Shown in pieces: positions 1 to 9,739 of a DNA stretch of 29,502 bases. Origin of the DNA: Euprymna scolopes (lineage: Eukaryota; Mollusca; Cephalopoda; Sepiida; Sepiolidae); contig CM044487.1 in NCBI GenBank assembly GCA_024364805.1, forward strand, positions 62,746,044-62,775,545, given 5' to 3'. Under the pieces are notes generated by a model that saw only the letters and a program-made list of their open reading frames with translations, was not told the origin of the DNA and did not search any database. How positions within the stretch are numbered: position 1 is the first letter of the stretch; each line of letters begins with the position of its first letter. Position numbers and translations under genes: made by a program.

Positions 1-29
<29 letters not shown>
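1..29. repeat. TA dinucleotide microsatellite, cut by window start
   Basis: Uninterrupted alternating A/T from the first base, followed directly by a short TGTGTGCG-like stretch. The left end lies outside the window, so the full length is unknown. Confidence 0.95.
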
Positions 30-31
<2 letters not shown>

Positions 32-128
32 TGTGTGCGTTTGTGTGTTTCTTAGAAACACTGGTTGTATTCTAATCCAATAGGAGACGTATTATATACG
101 TTTTAAGCTAAAAACACGCTTTGTAAAA

Positions 129-372
129 ATAAACATATTTATATAGCTGTTTTTTTGCGTTGTTTTGACTTCAAACATATATAATACGTATCTTAATTCA
201 AACTTAACCAGCTCTTCTTAGGAACAAAATCTTAACGTGAATCTCACGTGACCAAATGCACCGTTCCGAAACTTAAAAAAACTTCCATAGAAATAACAAT
301 GTGCTCATTCTCTGCTCCAACAACAATATGGCAAAAACTTACATAATGTAAGATGAAGTTTTCCTTCGAAAT
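129..372 (+). repeat. Dispersed repeat, copy 1 of 2
   Basis: This 244-bp segment matches 5363-5606 in the same orientation. Shared blocks in order include GTTGTTTTG, CGTATCTTA, AGGAACAAAATCTT, CGTGA, GCACCGTT, TCTCTGCTCCAACAACAA and TTTCCTTC. Divergence is substantial, with small indels between blocks. The two copies flank the first LINE (2040-5335) but lie about 1.7 kb and 30 bp from its ends, so they are not its termini. The family is not recognised. A SINE, a MITE or a piece of a larger element are all possible. Confidence 0.8.
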
Positions 373-398
373 AGTAAATTCCAAACTCTACCACAAAC
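373..398 (+). repeat. Short direct repeat, copy 1
   Basis: A 26-bp stretch beginning AGTAAATTCCA and ending CTACCACAAAC. It recurs at 702-727 with two differences. It abuts the right end of the 244-bp repeat and may be part of the same family. Confidence 0.7.
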
Positions 399-701
399 AT
401 ATTTACACGCATGAACCTGGCCACAGTTTTTTATAAATATAATTGTTCACGTGCATACCTCAAACGATATGACCAAGTTTTTCATTAGGTCGAGCGGGGC
501 GGACGCCGAACCATTGTTGCTAAAACGAATGCTAAGTACTAATTTTAATAATTCATCTCAACCCCTTACAGATGTATTTAATATGCCTTGTTTTAATTTG
601 CCTCTCCTATTGTGTCACATATATTTATTTGTGTATTTTTCTTGTTTTTGCAAGAAATTCCTAAATAAACATCCGATAAAATAAAAAGAAATGCCTGGCA
701 A

Positions 702-727
702 AGTAAATTCCAGAATCTACCACAAAC
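702..727 (+). repeat. Short direct repeat, copy 2
   Basis: Second copy of the 26-bp stretch at 373-398, offset by 329 bp in the same orientation. Confidence 0.7.
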
Positions 728-2039
728 CGGGAAATATATTTTCCTACATTAGAAGATAGGGCTTTATTTAAGTAATATTCTTAAAATCTACTATTACTAT
801 AAGCTCACTTGTATTGAAAATGTTGCCTCCTTACTAGAGATATGACACCAGTGAATATACATTGTTTTACTTTCAATTATAGTTGCAACTAAAATGCACA
901 GTTACCTTAGCTACGGCGCTAGAACTATTGCTGAATGGATACAATGCTTTGAACATGAGCTAATTGAGATTATTTAACTAGGATTCAGACGGGCCATACA
1001 CTAATAGTTCCTCTCATTACCGTAAAAACACCCCTGCTAGAGGGCTACGTATATCCAATATATACTTTACTTTCAAGACGCGGGTCTTTGTCTGATTTGC
1101 ATGTTAAACTAAAAAAAAAAATCATGTTTCTTTTTTTTTTTCTCTAACAAAACTTTCATTGACACTCAAAATTCTAATTATATATTTTACTGTATTCAGT
1201 AAGTCTAATCCTCTCCTGGAACGTAGCCAGCTGCTCTACTTCCCAAGCAGCCACTAATACACACTTTACACACGACGTTTATGGGGGGGCTCAGCTATCT
1301 GCCCTTAACCTTCGCATGCTCTCCGATTGGAAGTATTGATCACTAAACATCTCTTCCTTTCTACCCCTAAGACATGCATTAGGTTATTCTTATCGCGGTA
1401 GATACTTATTAACAACAATCTGTATGTAGAGTAACAATAGCCGTATCTTCCTTAGCTTTGCAATGTTAAATAAAATACAATTGCTGTCTCTTTATGTTAA
1501 ATACAAAAACTGAACGGATATTATGTAATGTAAAATCCAATCTCCGCATTTTAAACAAAAGCTGAAGATACTGACATTAGAAATGGACACATACTTTATA
1601 GCTCCATGTTCCATACAATCGCATCTACTGGAAATCTGCCCATATATCTACTTTATTATGCATACTGAATAAGTCATAGCTTATAATTTACTTCCAAGTA
1701 TACCTGTACTGTATTGTGCTTTATATAAAAAATGACGAGTTTTGTATATATTGATTATACATCTGAGCTAGCACGGAATATATTTTATTTAATTCGTAAT
1801 ATCAAGCCATTCTTTAACGCATTATCCTATAGCTAAGCCAACATAAAAATAAGAAAAGGAAAGACAAATATTATCTTCTTTATGAATTTAAAGGGAACAC
1901 TATTAAACTCTAACCCCAAAAATCTGTTGCAAACATAAATGCTTCCACTGCATGAAACCTTACTCACACCGTCCTCCAGTAACAAACAATGAAATAGCAA
2001 TTCAACGTAATCACTTCGAGGAATGTAATTTTTCAGTAG
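728..2039. other. AT-rich stretch, no gene recognised
   Basis: No reading frame of note. It holds an A-run and T-run pair near 1112-1141 and a GC-richer patch at about 1205-1375 that includes a run of seven G near 1281. The patch could be a very old repeat fragment but matches no family I can name. Confidence 0.5.
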
Positions 2040-2990
2040 ATATAAAACCTTTATAAACTAACCCAGTAACATTACCTACCCACGCGGGGCAAACCTTATC
2101 GATGCTGATGGACCCGTTGATCCCCCCAGGTAATCCCTCTAGGAGAAGGAACATTCTGAAGCTAAACCTAAGGGGAAGATGACCTCTCCTGTCTTGGGGG
2201 GCAACCTTCCTAGAGCTGGTTACTCAAACAAATTACTGATCGTCAAACCTAAACTGCTTAAGGAGAAAATAGGTACTGTCTCTTCCCTGGTTTTTCATAC
2301 TCCTTCTTTGCCTATTAGCCAGTCGTAGAGGTCGAATTACAGAGATCTGACCGAAACACTCCGTGGTCGATCTTGTTTCCTGACTAGGTCATTGAACGCC
2401 GTTTTCCCAACTCCCGACGAATCCCATCCCCTCAACTGCTAAACTGCGCACTTGGGAGTGCTTGAGTACCGTAATGTCAGTGCAAGTAGATTGGGTTGAT
2501 CATCGTATGATGGGTTGAGGGTACCGGATAGACAATTCCTGGCAACTGTTCCCGACTAGTAATACAGGATCACTAACTCTTTGGAAGCGCTTAGAGCGGC
2601 TACTCCATCATTGTATAATATCGGGACGTTTGTAGTGGCATGTTGCGCATAGAAAGCGACCCTGCACTCATACCCCGTGGGCTGTTCTGAGGTCATAATC
2701 CTCGTAAATAGAAGGTCAATTGATGATCTGCTTTCGTTGCATGTCTGGTATTCTGCATAACCACTTGTTCAGCAGCCCTTACCTAAACTGAAACTCATAA
2801 GAAAAAAAATAAAATGACAGTACAAAAAAAAGAAACAAAATACGCTAAAACCATGCCACATCTCAGACAAAACGTACATGCCTCCTCACATGAGGCTTGC
2901 GTTTTCGAACCTCATTTAAATAATGTTTAAGCATTTCTCCTAACAAACACCCCGGATATCTTAGCACTAAGTTAGACTAACCTACACTCC
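2040..2990 (+). other. Probable 5' region of LINE 1
   Basis: GC content jumps here relative to the left flank, and the block leads without a break into the endonuclease remnant. No long open frame survives. A stretch near 2690-2760 reads loosely like the N-terminal strand and helix of an APE endonuclease (NRRSIDDLLS), but this is weak. The assignment to the LINE rests mainly on composition and adjacency. Confidence 0.5.
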
Positions 2991-3014
2991 TCTATCCTCT
3001 GTAACTACTTTAAT

Positions 3015-3480
3015 ATGCCTGGATATCTTCCACTCCGCCGTAAGGACTCTGACAGACATATCCACGGGCTTGGGGTCTATATTCAAAACACTCTCCCCTT
3101 GACTAGAGAAATTAAACTAGAAGCAGACGAGCAAGTCATTATGTGCCTTATACTAAACATTAGCTACTTTTTATTATGTCTGCCGCTCTCCCTCGACCCA
3201 GGACTGTGCCCTTATAAAAAAAAAGTATTTGACAGAATAGCTACGTCACTTTCCCTTGACATTAGCGCACAAATGCATGTAATTGGTGGCTTAAATGTCC
3301 ACCGCAGTAACTGGCTTGCATTTTCTACTTACACAGACGCAGCTGCTACCTCAACACAAAACATAAATTGTAGAGTCAAAACTGAAGAGCCATTGCTAAA
3401 AACATCGAGATATTATAAAAATGCTTACTGGGCAGCCATCAGGGACCCCCATGGAAAAATATTTTTCACTGCCTGCTGAA
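3015..3480 (+). pseudogene. LINE 1 APE-type endonuclease remnant
   Basis: An open stretch of about 154 codons that reads as the middle and end of an apurinic-like endonuclease, the domain that nicks target DNA for LINE insertion. Visible pieces are GYLPLRRKDSDRHIHGLGVY near the start and HVIGGLNVHRSNWL at residues 87-100. In intact relatives the latter is GDxNxH, so the acidic residue has become Gly (GGLN at 3285-3296). A frame change near the A-run at 3220 garbles the segment before it. The reading then drifts out of frame into linker sequence by 3421. Product inactive. Confidence 0.8.
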
Positions 3481-3830
3481 CATTGCGCAAATGAGACCAC
3501 TCAATTGTTCAACATGGCAATCGAAGCACATGTTCCGACGCGCAAATGCTATAGCAAGCCCCACTCTCCCCAATGGTTTACTTCTACGTGTGCAGCTGCC
3601 ATAGCGCAAAGGCGGCACGGCTACCCAAGATGTAACCGACATAAGTCCAGCTCAAACAGACAGAAGTATATAGACGCCATAAATAACTGTAAGAAAGAAA
3701 TAGAGACCGTTATGTGAATTTACAGAACCACTAAAAAACGCATCGAAGCACAGGAATTAGGAAACCGGGATTCTGGAAAATCTACAACAATGTAGTAAAT
3801 AATGGGTAATCAACAATTCCCCCAATATTC
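3421..3830 (+). pseudogene. LINE 1 linker between endonuclease and RT
   Basis: A 98-codon open stretch to 3717, rich in Lys, Arg, His and Cys, with PQWFTSTCAAAIAQRR and QKYIDAINNCKKEIE. This is typical of the segment joining endonuclease and RT in Jockey/CR1-group ORF2 proteins. Beyond the stop at 3717, other frames continue the same region (KIYNNVVNNG near 3780). It has no catalytic role by itself. Confidence 0.7.
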
Positions 3831-4011
3831 AACAATCATAAGGTTGTTTGCTCTGCTACTGAGGAGGCTAACGTACTTGCCAACCGGTTCGTCTCCAATT
3901 CCACACTGCTAACCACCCTCTTCCTAACCTTCTTTTGCGGACAGACGCCACTCTAGGCGACCTTAAATCACCTCTTCTCAGGCGCATGCTATCATAAGAA
4001 ATTTTGCCACT

Positions 4012-4510
4012 TCAAAAGCATGTGGACCTGATCTCATCCCGGATGTGCTATTAAAAAAGTCCTCCGCCGAAGTAGCTCCAGTTCTCTCCAAACTTTACAA
4101 CAAATGCCTTAACGAATCTTGCTTTCCTGCCTGCAGGAAAACTGCTCCTGTAGTATCAGTTGTCAAGAATTCTGGCCAAAGAATTGATACAGTAAATTAT
4201 CGCCCCATTAGCTTCCTCCAAATTTTAGCCAAAATATTTTAGATCATAATTAACCAAGCTCTAATCCATCACCTTACATAAATCCTTCTTAGATAAGAGA
4301 CAACTCCAGGTTGTCCGGGACGGTCGTACCTCTGAAAAATATCATAAATGCGGGAGTGCCTCATAGGTCTATCCTTGAACCTCTATTATTCCGAATATTC
4401 ATAAATGACCTAACAAAAGTGTCTGTGGGATGGTTGTATATGATGGCAACACACTCTATAATACACACGACAGGAAAACAAATGACCACATATCAAACTA
4501 AATAGCAGAA
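4012..4510 (+). pseudogene. LINE 1 reverse transcriptase remnant, internally deleted
   Basis: The first half (4012-4242) reads SKACGPDLIPDVLLKK, then LSKLYNKCLNESCFP, then VNYRPISFLQILAKIF, which are the RT fingers motifs of LINEs. The second half (4285-4505, other frames) reads VVRDGRTSEKY, then NAGVPHRSILEPLLF, then INDL at 4401-4412. The block between them, which in relatives carries the first catalytic Asp (ALDxxKAFD), is absent: the sequence jumps from LLSDK-like to RQLQVVRDG-like at about 4275-4300. The YADD box is also damaged and reads VVYDG at 4433-4447. The enzyme cannot be functional. Confidence 0.85.
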
Positions 4511-4514
4511 CTAC

Positions 4515-5265
4515 TAGAAGATGATCTCCGATCTCTAGGGGAATGTGGGCACAACTGGATGGTCACATTCAATGCTGCCCAGAATAAGCTTGTTTCCTTC
4601 AATAATTACAAGAGACATTCTCTACCAATAAAAGCAATGGTCAATGGCTTTATCTGAAAGTACATCTTTTAGGCTCCTCGGCCTAAGGTTCACAGGAAAC
4701 ATGAGTTGGATCAATTGCATTGATATTATTGCCAGGACCGCTGCGAAGAACGTAGGTTCTCTCTAGCTTGCTAGAGAGCTACTAACACCCGAAATTATCC
4801 TGTACCTCAATAAGGCCACCATTCGCCCATGTATAGAGTATTGTTGTCAGATTTTGTCTGGTGCATCTGCCACTAGTCTATCGCTCCTAGACAAGGTTCA
4901 AAAGAGAGTCGCCAATCTGATGGGCCCAGAACTTTAATCTAAGCTTGAACCTCTTTCCCATCTGCCTGTTTAACAAATACTTTAAAGGTGAATGCTCGGG
5001 CGAACTGCAAGCATGTGTACCCTCTCGGCGTAAATAACACCGACCAACCCGGCAAGCAGCGAAATCACACCCTTCACAGTAGAGGCCACTGGATATAAGA
5101 GAGTCTCCTACCCCAGTAGCGTTTTCTCCAGAACCGCTAGAATTTGTATTCCCTTGCGGGTCCTTGCTACCCCAACTGTACTGACATGCAGAAGTTCAAG
5201 TGTAATGTGAACCGACATCTTGATGGCAAACTCCCCTGGTGCTTATGCCCCTGGTAGTAGCCCAC
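4515..5265 (+). pseudogene. LINE 1 ORF2 C-terminal region remnant
   Basis: In changing frames this reads NWMVTFNAAQNKLVSF, then LRLLGLRFTGNMSW near 4670, KATIRPCIEYCC near 4811-4850, LLDKVQKRVANLMGPEL near 4885-4937, and SRTARI near 5127-5145. These are the thumb and C-terminal motifs of this LINE group. At least two stops and several frame changes are present. A segment before the FNKYFKGECSG-like stretch at about 4967-5005 is shortened compared with relatives. Confidence 0.8.
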
Positions 5266-5362
5266 TACATCAAAGTGGCAATGTGCCTTTTTTTGGAGTG
5301 AAAATTAATTAAAAAAATGTAATAAAAAACATTTATGAACTTTAACAGCAATTTCAAAGAAA

Positions 5363-5606
5363 GTAAATATATGTTTATTTTGTAACAATATGTTGTTTTG
5401 GCATCAAACGTTTATAATTCGTATCTTATTTAATTAAAATTCAACGCGCGCATCTAAGGAACAAAATCTTTACGTAAACCTCGCGTGACAAAACGCACCG
5501 TTTCGAGATTAAAAAACAAACAAACAACAAACGGCTAATTCTCTGCTCCAACAACAACATGCCAAAAAAAAAGGCATAATGAAGATTAAGGTTTCCTTCA
5601 AAATAT
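5363..5606 (+). repeat. Dispersed repeat, copy 2 of 2
   Basis: Same-strand homologue of 129-372, at an offset of 5234 bp. It begins about 30 bp after the A-rich tail of LINE 1. Homology fades after TTTCCTTC near 5598. Confidence 0.8.
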
Positions 5607-6417
5607 GTTCATGAACATTAACAAAAAATAAAAACGAAAAAAAAATCATTAACATTTGTTCTCCATATATTAGGCTATAATTAATAATAAAACAACAGAA
5701 TATCATCATATTAACACGTTCTAAGATATTAAACTTCCAATTTGTTGGTCTTTTCCTTGAGGTCATTTTGCTTTATTTCTTGGAATTCAGTCAATTCGAT
5801 TGTTTCTCAGATTAATTGGCTGAGTATAATTATTTACATTTGTTTTATTTCTATTAACTACCCGATGTAATATTTTAATTGAAAATCGTACAGATACTGT
5901 TTAGCTTACTCCGACACACGCATAATAGGATGTTATTATTCGAATAAATGTTAAACAATTTGATACTGCATATTTAATCATAGACACCATTTTGTCAATT
6001 GCCTAATGATTAAAAACGCATGTTTAACATTAAATATTGTTTGCTTCTTGTTTAATTCATCTATCATCTTTGTGTCATCAAATATTTACATGGTAATTTA
6101 ACATTACATTTTACGATGCATTTCACTTAATAAAGAAAACAAGAATAAGTGAAACCTGCTTTTCTTGTTTTTTGTGTTCTTTTGTGAATTTCCATATGTA
6201 TTATTTTTTTTTAGTATTTTCCGATAGATAAAGCAAGGTTAATCTCGAAATCACCTTTTTTTTTCAAATAACAAAATAAATGAGCCAAATGAAGAGTTAT
6301 TATCGAATCTAGATTTTTATAGCTTTAAAGCTGTCTGCTTTATAAGACATGAAGTCTGAAACATTTGCTTTGTATTTTCTTATAATTTTCGTCAGTTGCT
6401 TCTACATAAGTGTTCAG
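5607..6417. other. AT-rich stretch, no gene recognised
   Basis: Very AT-rich, with poly-A/T runs and no reading frame that resembles a known protein. A pyrimidine-rich tract at 6360-6417 leads into the candidate exon described next. Confidence 0.5.
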
Positions 6418-6506
6418 TCCTAAAATGAAAGATGCAGACTGCGATTTGGAAGCTGCTCACAATCTAATTCCTGTCCACATTGTATTAGACTTTCTTGATT
6501 TTAAAG
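6418..6506 (+). other. Candidate orphan exon (29-codon reading stretch)
   Basis: An ATG at 6425 opens 27 codons reading MKDADCDLEAAHNL, then IPVHIVLDFLDFK. They end in AAAG followed by GTAATT at 6507, a good splice-donor context. TGTTCAG at 6411-6417, behind a pyrimidine-rich tract, could be an acceptor. Unspliced, the frame stops at 6514. Codon composition is less AT-biased than the surroundings. No family is recognised. A chance ORF, or an old pseudogene piece, is as likely as a real exon. Confidence 0.2.
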
Positions 6507-6584
6507 GTAATTAATATTCGCGATTGCTTAATATGCAACATTTTAGTAATGTTCAGGGTAAATTACACTGCTTCACTCTTAATT

Positions 6585-6845
6585 TCTGAGTATCGCCCCT
6601 TCACTTTTGACGTTCTCAAATGGCAGACAAATTTCTATTCTAATATTGTTGTTTGCCTCGAACATCTAGATTTTAAACTTCCCTTCCTGCTTCCTACATC
6701 CCTGGCTGTACTGATATGCAGAATTTTAAATGTAACATAATCAAATATACTGTTAATATTTCATCGACATTCCCTAAATAGTAGCCCTCTACGTCCAAGT
6801 GGCGATAAGCTTTGTAAGGAGTGACCATGAATAAAATCCAAAACA
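6585..6845 (+). mobile_element. 3' end of a second LINE (LINE 2)
   Basis: The stretch from 6588 reads EYRPFTFDVLKWQTNFYSN, which resembles the HPFTVxxxKxxTxFYSN segment that precedes the RTAxxWNSLPA motif in this LINE group. The next segment aligns at DNA level with the end of LINE 1 (5120-5310): shared CCCTTCCTG-like, CTGTACTGA, ATGCAGAA and TAGTAGCCC-type blocks, then AAGTGGCGAT and GGAGTGA before an A-rich end. Only the last 260 bp or so are present, which is typical of 5' truncation during target-primed reverse transcription. Frame changes and stops are present. Confidence 0.75.
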
Positions 6846-8265
6846 GATTTTTAAAAACGTGTCGTTGGCAGTTTAATTTCATCTGCCACATAAACAAAAA
6901 ATGACCATCGATGTAAAGTTATTTCTACAATTTATATATCTGTATACCTTTGTTTATATTTTCTTTATAAAGTGAATTTTTAAAAATTATCAAATAGTGT
7001 AGCGTAATAAAAATTTTAAATCACTCCAGAGAATTTGGTAACACGTTTTTTGCACTATACAGAAGTGAGTGGAGTTGTAAACTGAGACCAATTTCATTCG
7101 GTAAAAATGCAACTGACATGTTAAAGATGTCTAATAAGTATCCGATAAAGAGAAACATCATGCACTCAGATTGTTTTCGTTATTTGCATAATTTCCGATA
7201 AGTTAAGATTCGCTAAGAAATAAATTATCTAGAGTAATGTAAAACGCCGTGTAGATTTTTTCATGAAAAACATCGAATAAATAAATTATATCCGTTTACT
7301 TGATTATACGAGAAGATAAGTTTGACATAGGGATGTCTATCTAAATTATCTTTTAATTTCCATGATATATACATCCAGCTGGGTGTGCCACACGTTATCC
7401 AGGATGTAATGACGATCAACACGTGTTTCACTCTCTTATACTTTGTCATCAAATTCGGAGAAACTTATTGTTTTTTAACAATGGGATTGATTTACTCCTT
7501 TTACAATTGGCACTCCGCAGTTTACATGATAGAAGATTTACGCATGTCCTCGTAATTATATGATCTATAATACATGTTGTCTACATTGTACTATAAATAA
7601 TTGCTTCATTAGACGTTTATACTACTAAAGTCAAATATCAGTATTCAATTGTGCTCTAAACATAAATCATTTCAAAAGCGACATGCTTTACTAACTAATC
7701 ACTTATTGAGATCGTATGCTGCGCCTGTGTGTACCTTGTAAAACTTCTGCAATGGACTTGTAATCTTAAGTCGAATAATCATATTTACTTTTCAAAATCA
7801 CTTAAATTTTTTAATAGTATTTTTGCAATATAATTTTTTTGTTAATTATCGACGCATTCCGGTACAAAACTTGCGTGAATACACTTCCAATACACGTGGA
7901 AACCGCCAAGATATCAGCTCAGTCATTGCAGAGTCCTTAACAAAAACTCTTACATTTTCCCCTTCACATTTTCTCTATAATTATGAAGATATGAACCATA
8001 CATTAATGTTTCTCATAATATACTTAAACAGTCTGTAGTAAAGTCGAGTTCATAAAATCAAGACTAGTTGTTAATTGCAAGAAAATATAGTCTATTTCAG
8101 AGTGAGTAATAACCTATCACGGCATATACACATCAGTAGCGTGTATGTTCATTTCATTGAATAACAGTTTTTGTACACCTGACATCTTCCCCTCCTTAAA
8201 AATATAAAGCAAATAATTGTCCTTTATCAAACTTTGGTTTTAGAATGTGTTAAAAAAGATTAGTG
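6846..8265. other. AT-rich stretch, no gene recognised
   Basis: No gene, RNA or mobile element is recognised. A 71-codon frame at 7823-8038 has a less AT-biased middle (RIPVQNLREYTSNTRGNRQ), but no known motif and no splice context that would make it convincing. Confidence 0.4.
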
Positions 8266-8305
8266 CCTGCATGGGCAGGTTAATAATATACGTGTGATTA
8301 TTAAA
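8266..8305. repeat. Two adjacent perfect inverted repeats
   Basis: CCTGC / GCAGG with a 4-nt loop at 8266-8279. One base later come TTAATAAT / ATTATTAA arms at 8281-8288 and 8298-8305 with a 9-nt loop. They lie in the 3' flank of SINE copy A as read on the - strand, so they could be part of its body or tail. Confidence 0.7.
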
Positions 8306-8373
8306 CATACTCTTACCGGTACGTCACCCCAATCGTCCATTGCGTTGCTTTCTGTGAGTGTGAATGGCAAAAA

Positions 8374-8486
8374 AACAAGTGGTATAGACAGGCAGGCTCG
8401 AACCCGTACCGTGAAGGAAGAACAGGACGGGGAAAAAACAAAAACAAAACAAAACAAAACGTGATGCCCATCGCCAAATCGGAAGT
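8374..8486 (-). mobile_element. tRNA-derived SINE-like copy A
   Basis: Homologous to 22457-22559. On the + strand the shared order is AAGTGGTA, AGACAG, CGAACCCGT or its variant, GTGAAGG, an A-rich stretch, GTGATGCCC or its variant, and TCGGAAGT. Read on the - strand, GGTTCGAGCC at 8404-8395 matches the Pol III B box of tRNA-derived SINEs. The A-rich stretch here has expanded into an AAAAC microsatellite. An A box cannot be defined in this copy. Ends are set by the homology, so the real element may extend further. Confidence 0.6.
8432..8460. repeat. AAAAC pentanucleotide microsatellite
   Basis: A-rich run resolving into about four AAAAC units inside SINE copy A. Confidence 0.85.
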
Positions 8487-9182
8487 GGCGAATGTTTAAA
8501 TAAAGACTAGACTTTCGAAAATATCGGATAAAAAGGCAATCCCCCGTTGTAGAAACGTGTCCAGGTCAGAGTGAAGGCATTTAGCCAATTTTCTTACATT
8601 TGTCGTCCGAGAGGTCGTACTTCAAACGATGCTAATCTCTTTAAAATCCGTGCCCTCTCTCGAAACGTTTAGGCAGACATACAAACACATAAGACAGGTA
8701 GGATTTATAAAAAATAATCGACATATTTAATCTTGAAAATAGAGTCGTAATCAAAACTATATCTAAACCAAAAGGAAAACAAAAACAACAAACACAAAAA
8801 TGTAAAATTATCAGCAGGTTTAGTATTTATAGAACGGTTTAGTTTGTTCTGTACTTTTACACGTGTATTCTATATGCATATGTACGCGTTTTTAAAGTCA
8901 TCGGACTAAAACAGGCAATATTAAATCTAAAAAGTCGGATAATATAACATGTAGTTTTCGTTAGATTTCACTTATCTACACATTAATCGTTCAATTATAC
9001 TTATTTAATTTTGGATAATTCTGCTATATCTTCGTTTCACATCTTTCCTGATATTAAGAAATTAAGAGTATTTATGGCAGATGTATACATTCAATTGTCT
9101 AATGATATCGATTCATATAATTCCCTGAACTAGTGTTTATAAGCGATAACGACTTACGTGTACATTATTTGGAACAAAGAGG
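8487..9182. other. AT-rich stretch, no gene recognised
   Basis: No gene or repeat is recognised here. Confidence 0.5.
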
Positions 9183-9235
9183 ACATGTAGGGGCGTTGCA
9201 CGGTGGATATATAGATATACCCCCACCCTACCTGT
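9183..9235. repeat. Imperfect inverted repeat in a GC-richer patch
   Basis: Arms ACATGTAGGG (9183-9192) and CCCTACCTGT (9226-9235) pair at 9 of 10 positions around a 33-nt loop that contains GGTGG and CCCCCA. The patch continues to about 9325 with CCGTA-GCAAAG-TACGG, a further small hairpin at 9306-9321. Confidence 0.6.
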
Positions 9236-9473
9236 AAAAATACAAAAAAAAATTGCAATTGTAAGTGGGAGCGACTTCCCGCGCTCTTGGCCAAAACTTA
9301 ATTACCGTAGCAAAGTACGGACGCATTTCATATATATTATATATTGTTGAGTTCAGCTTCAAAACAATCGAGAATATTTTCTAACGAGTTTTTCAGAAAA
9401 AAATATTTTATGTAGTATTGTTAAAGGAAATATGAAGCAAAAGTACATTTTTTGGCAAAGAAGAATTTAGGTT

Positions 9474-9735
9474 TGTTTCGTTTAATAAATGTCCGTGTTT
9501 CTCTAAAGGAATAATAAATAAAAAAAATATTCGGGAGCTAACAACGTCAATTTAGTTGGAAAAAGTAACTGTTTTAGTTCGTTCAATTAAGTTCCGTATT
9601 TATCTTTAGCCAGAATAAGAAAAACGCATCGTCATCGTCGTTGTCTTCGTTTCAGATGACGTTGACTTTTTATTTATAATTGTTCGGAAAAAAATCTCAA
9701 TACAGAAGTCACAAATATTTGGGAGCTAAACTATT
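9474..9735 (+). repeat. Diverged direct duplication with an insertion
   Basis: TCCGTGTTTCTCTAAAGGAATAA near 9492 has a counterpart TCCGTATTTATCTTTAGCCAG near 9593. AATATTCGGGAGCTAA at 9526-9541 has a counterpart AATATTTGGGAGCTAA at 9714-9729. The offsets differ (about 101 and 188 bp), so the second unit carries about 87 bp extra, which includes CGTCATC / GATGACG arms at about 9632-9661. Confidence 0.55.
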
Positions 9736-9739
9736 CTTT

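Larger units (their letters stand above)
2040..5335 (+). mobile_element. Decayed non-LTR retrotransposon (LINE 1, Jockey/CR1-like group)
   Basis: This long GC-richer block stands out from AT-rich flanks. Its order is that of an APE-type LINE: a probable 5' untranslated or early region (2040-2990), an endonuclease remnant (3015-3480), a linker (3421-3830), RT (4012-4510), a C-terminal region (4515-5265), and a short 3' tail ending in A-rich DNA near 5310-5335. Family signatures include PDLIPDVLLKK, VNYRPIS, INDL and KATIRPCIEYCC. Many stops and frame changes interrupt it, and RT has lost an internal block, so it is inactive. The Jockey/CR1-like placement rests on motif resemblance. Clade-level assignment would need a tree. 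No clear target-site duplication was found. Confidence 0.9.

Noticed and set aside
451-684. 77-codon frame with a GC-rich start (FFIRSSGADAEPLLLKR)
   Set aside because: No known motif, the second half is ordinary AT-rich translation, and no supporting splice or promoter context was found.
129-5606. The paired 244-bp repeats as long terminal repeats of one element
   Set aside because: The coding remnants between them are LINE-type (APE endonuclease and non-LTR RT), no integrase, protease or primer-binding site is visible, and the repeats do not abut the LINE symmetrically.
6425-6514. Resemblance of the candidate exon to the first exon of translation factor eIF3e
   Set aside because: The match needs several gaps and covers only a short LxFLxxK-type ending. 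The real protein is far more conserved than this.
7823-8038. 71-codon frame with less AT-biased composition
   Set aside because: No family motif, and nothing around it suggests a gene.
8260-8457. 65-codon - strand frame
   Set aside because: It lies over SINE-like copy A and its flank. Its Phe-rich start is the AAAAC repeat read on the other strand.
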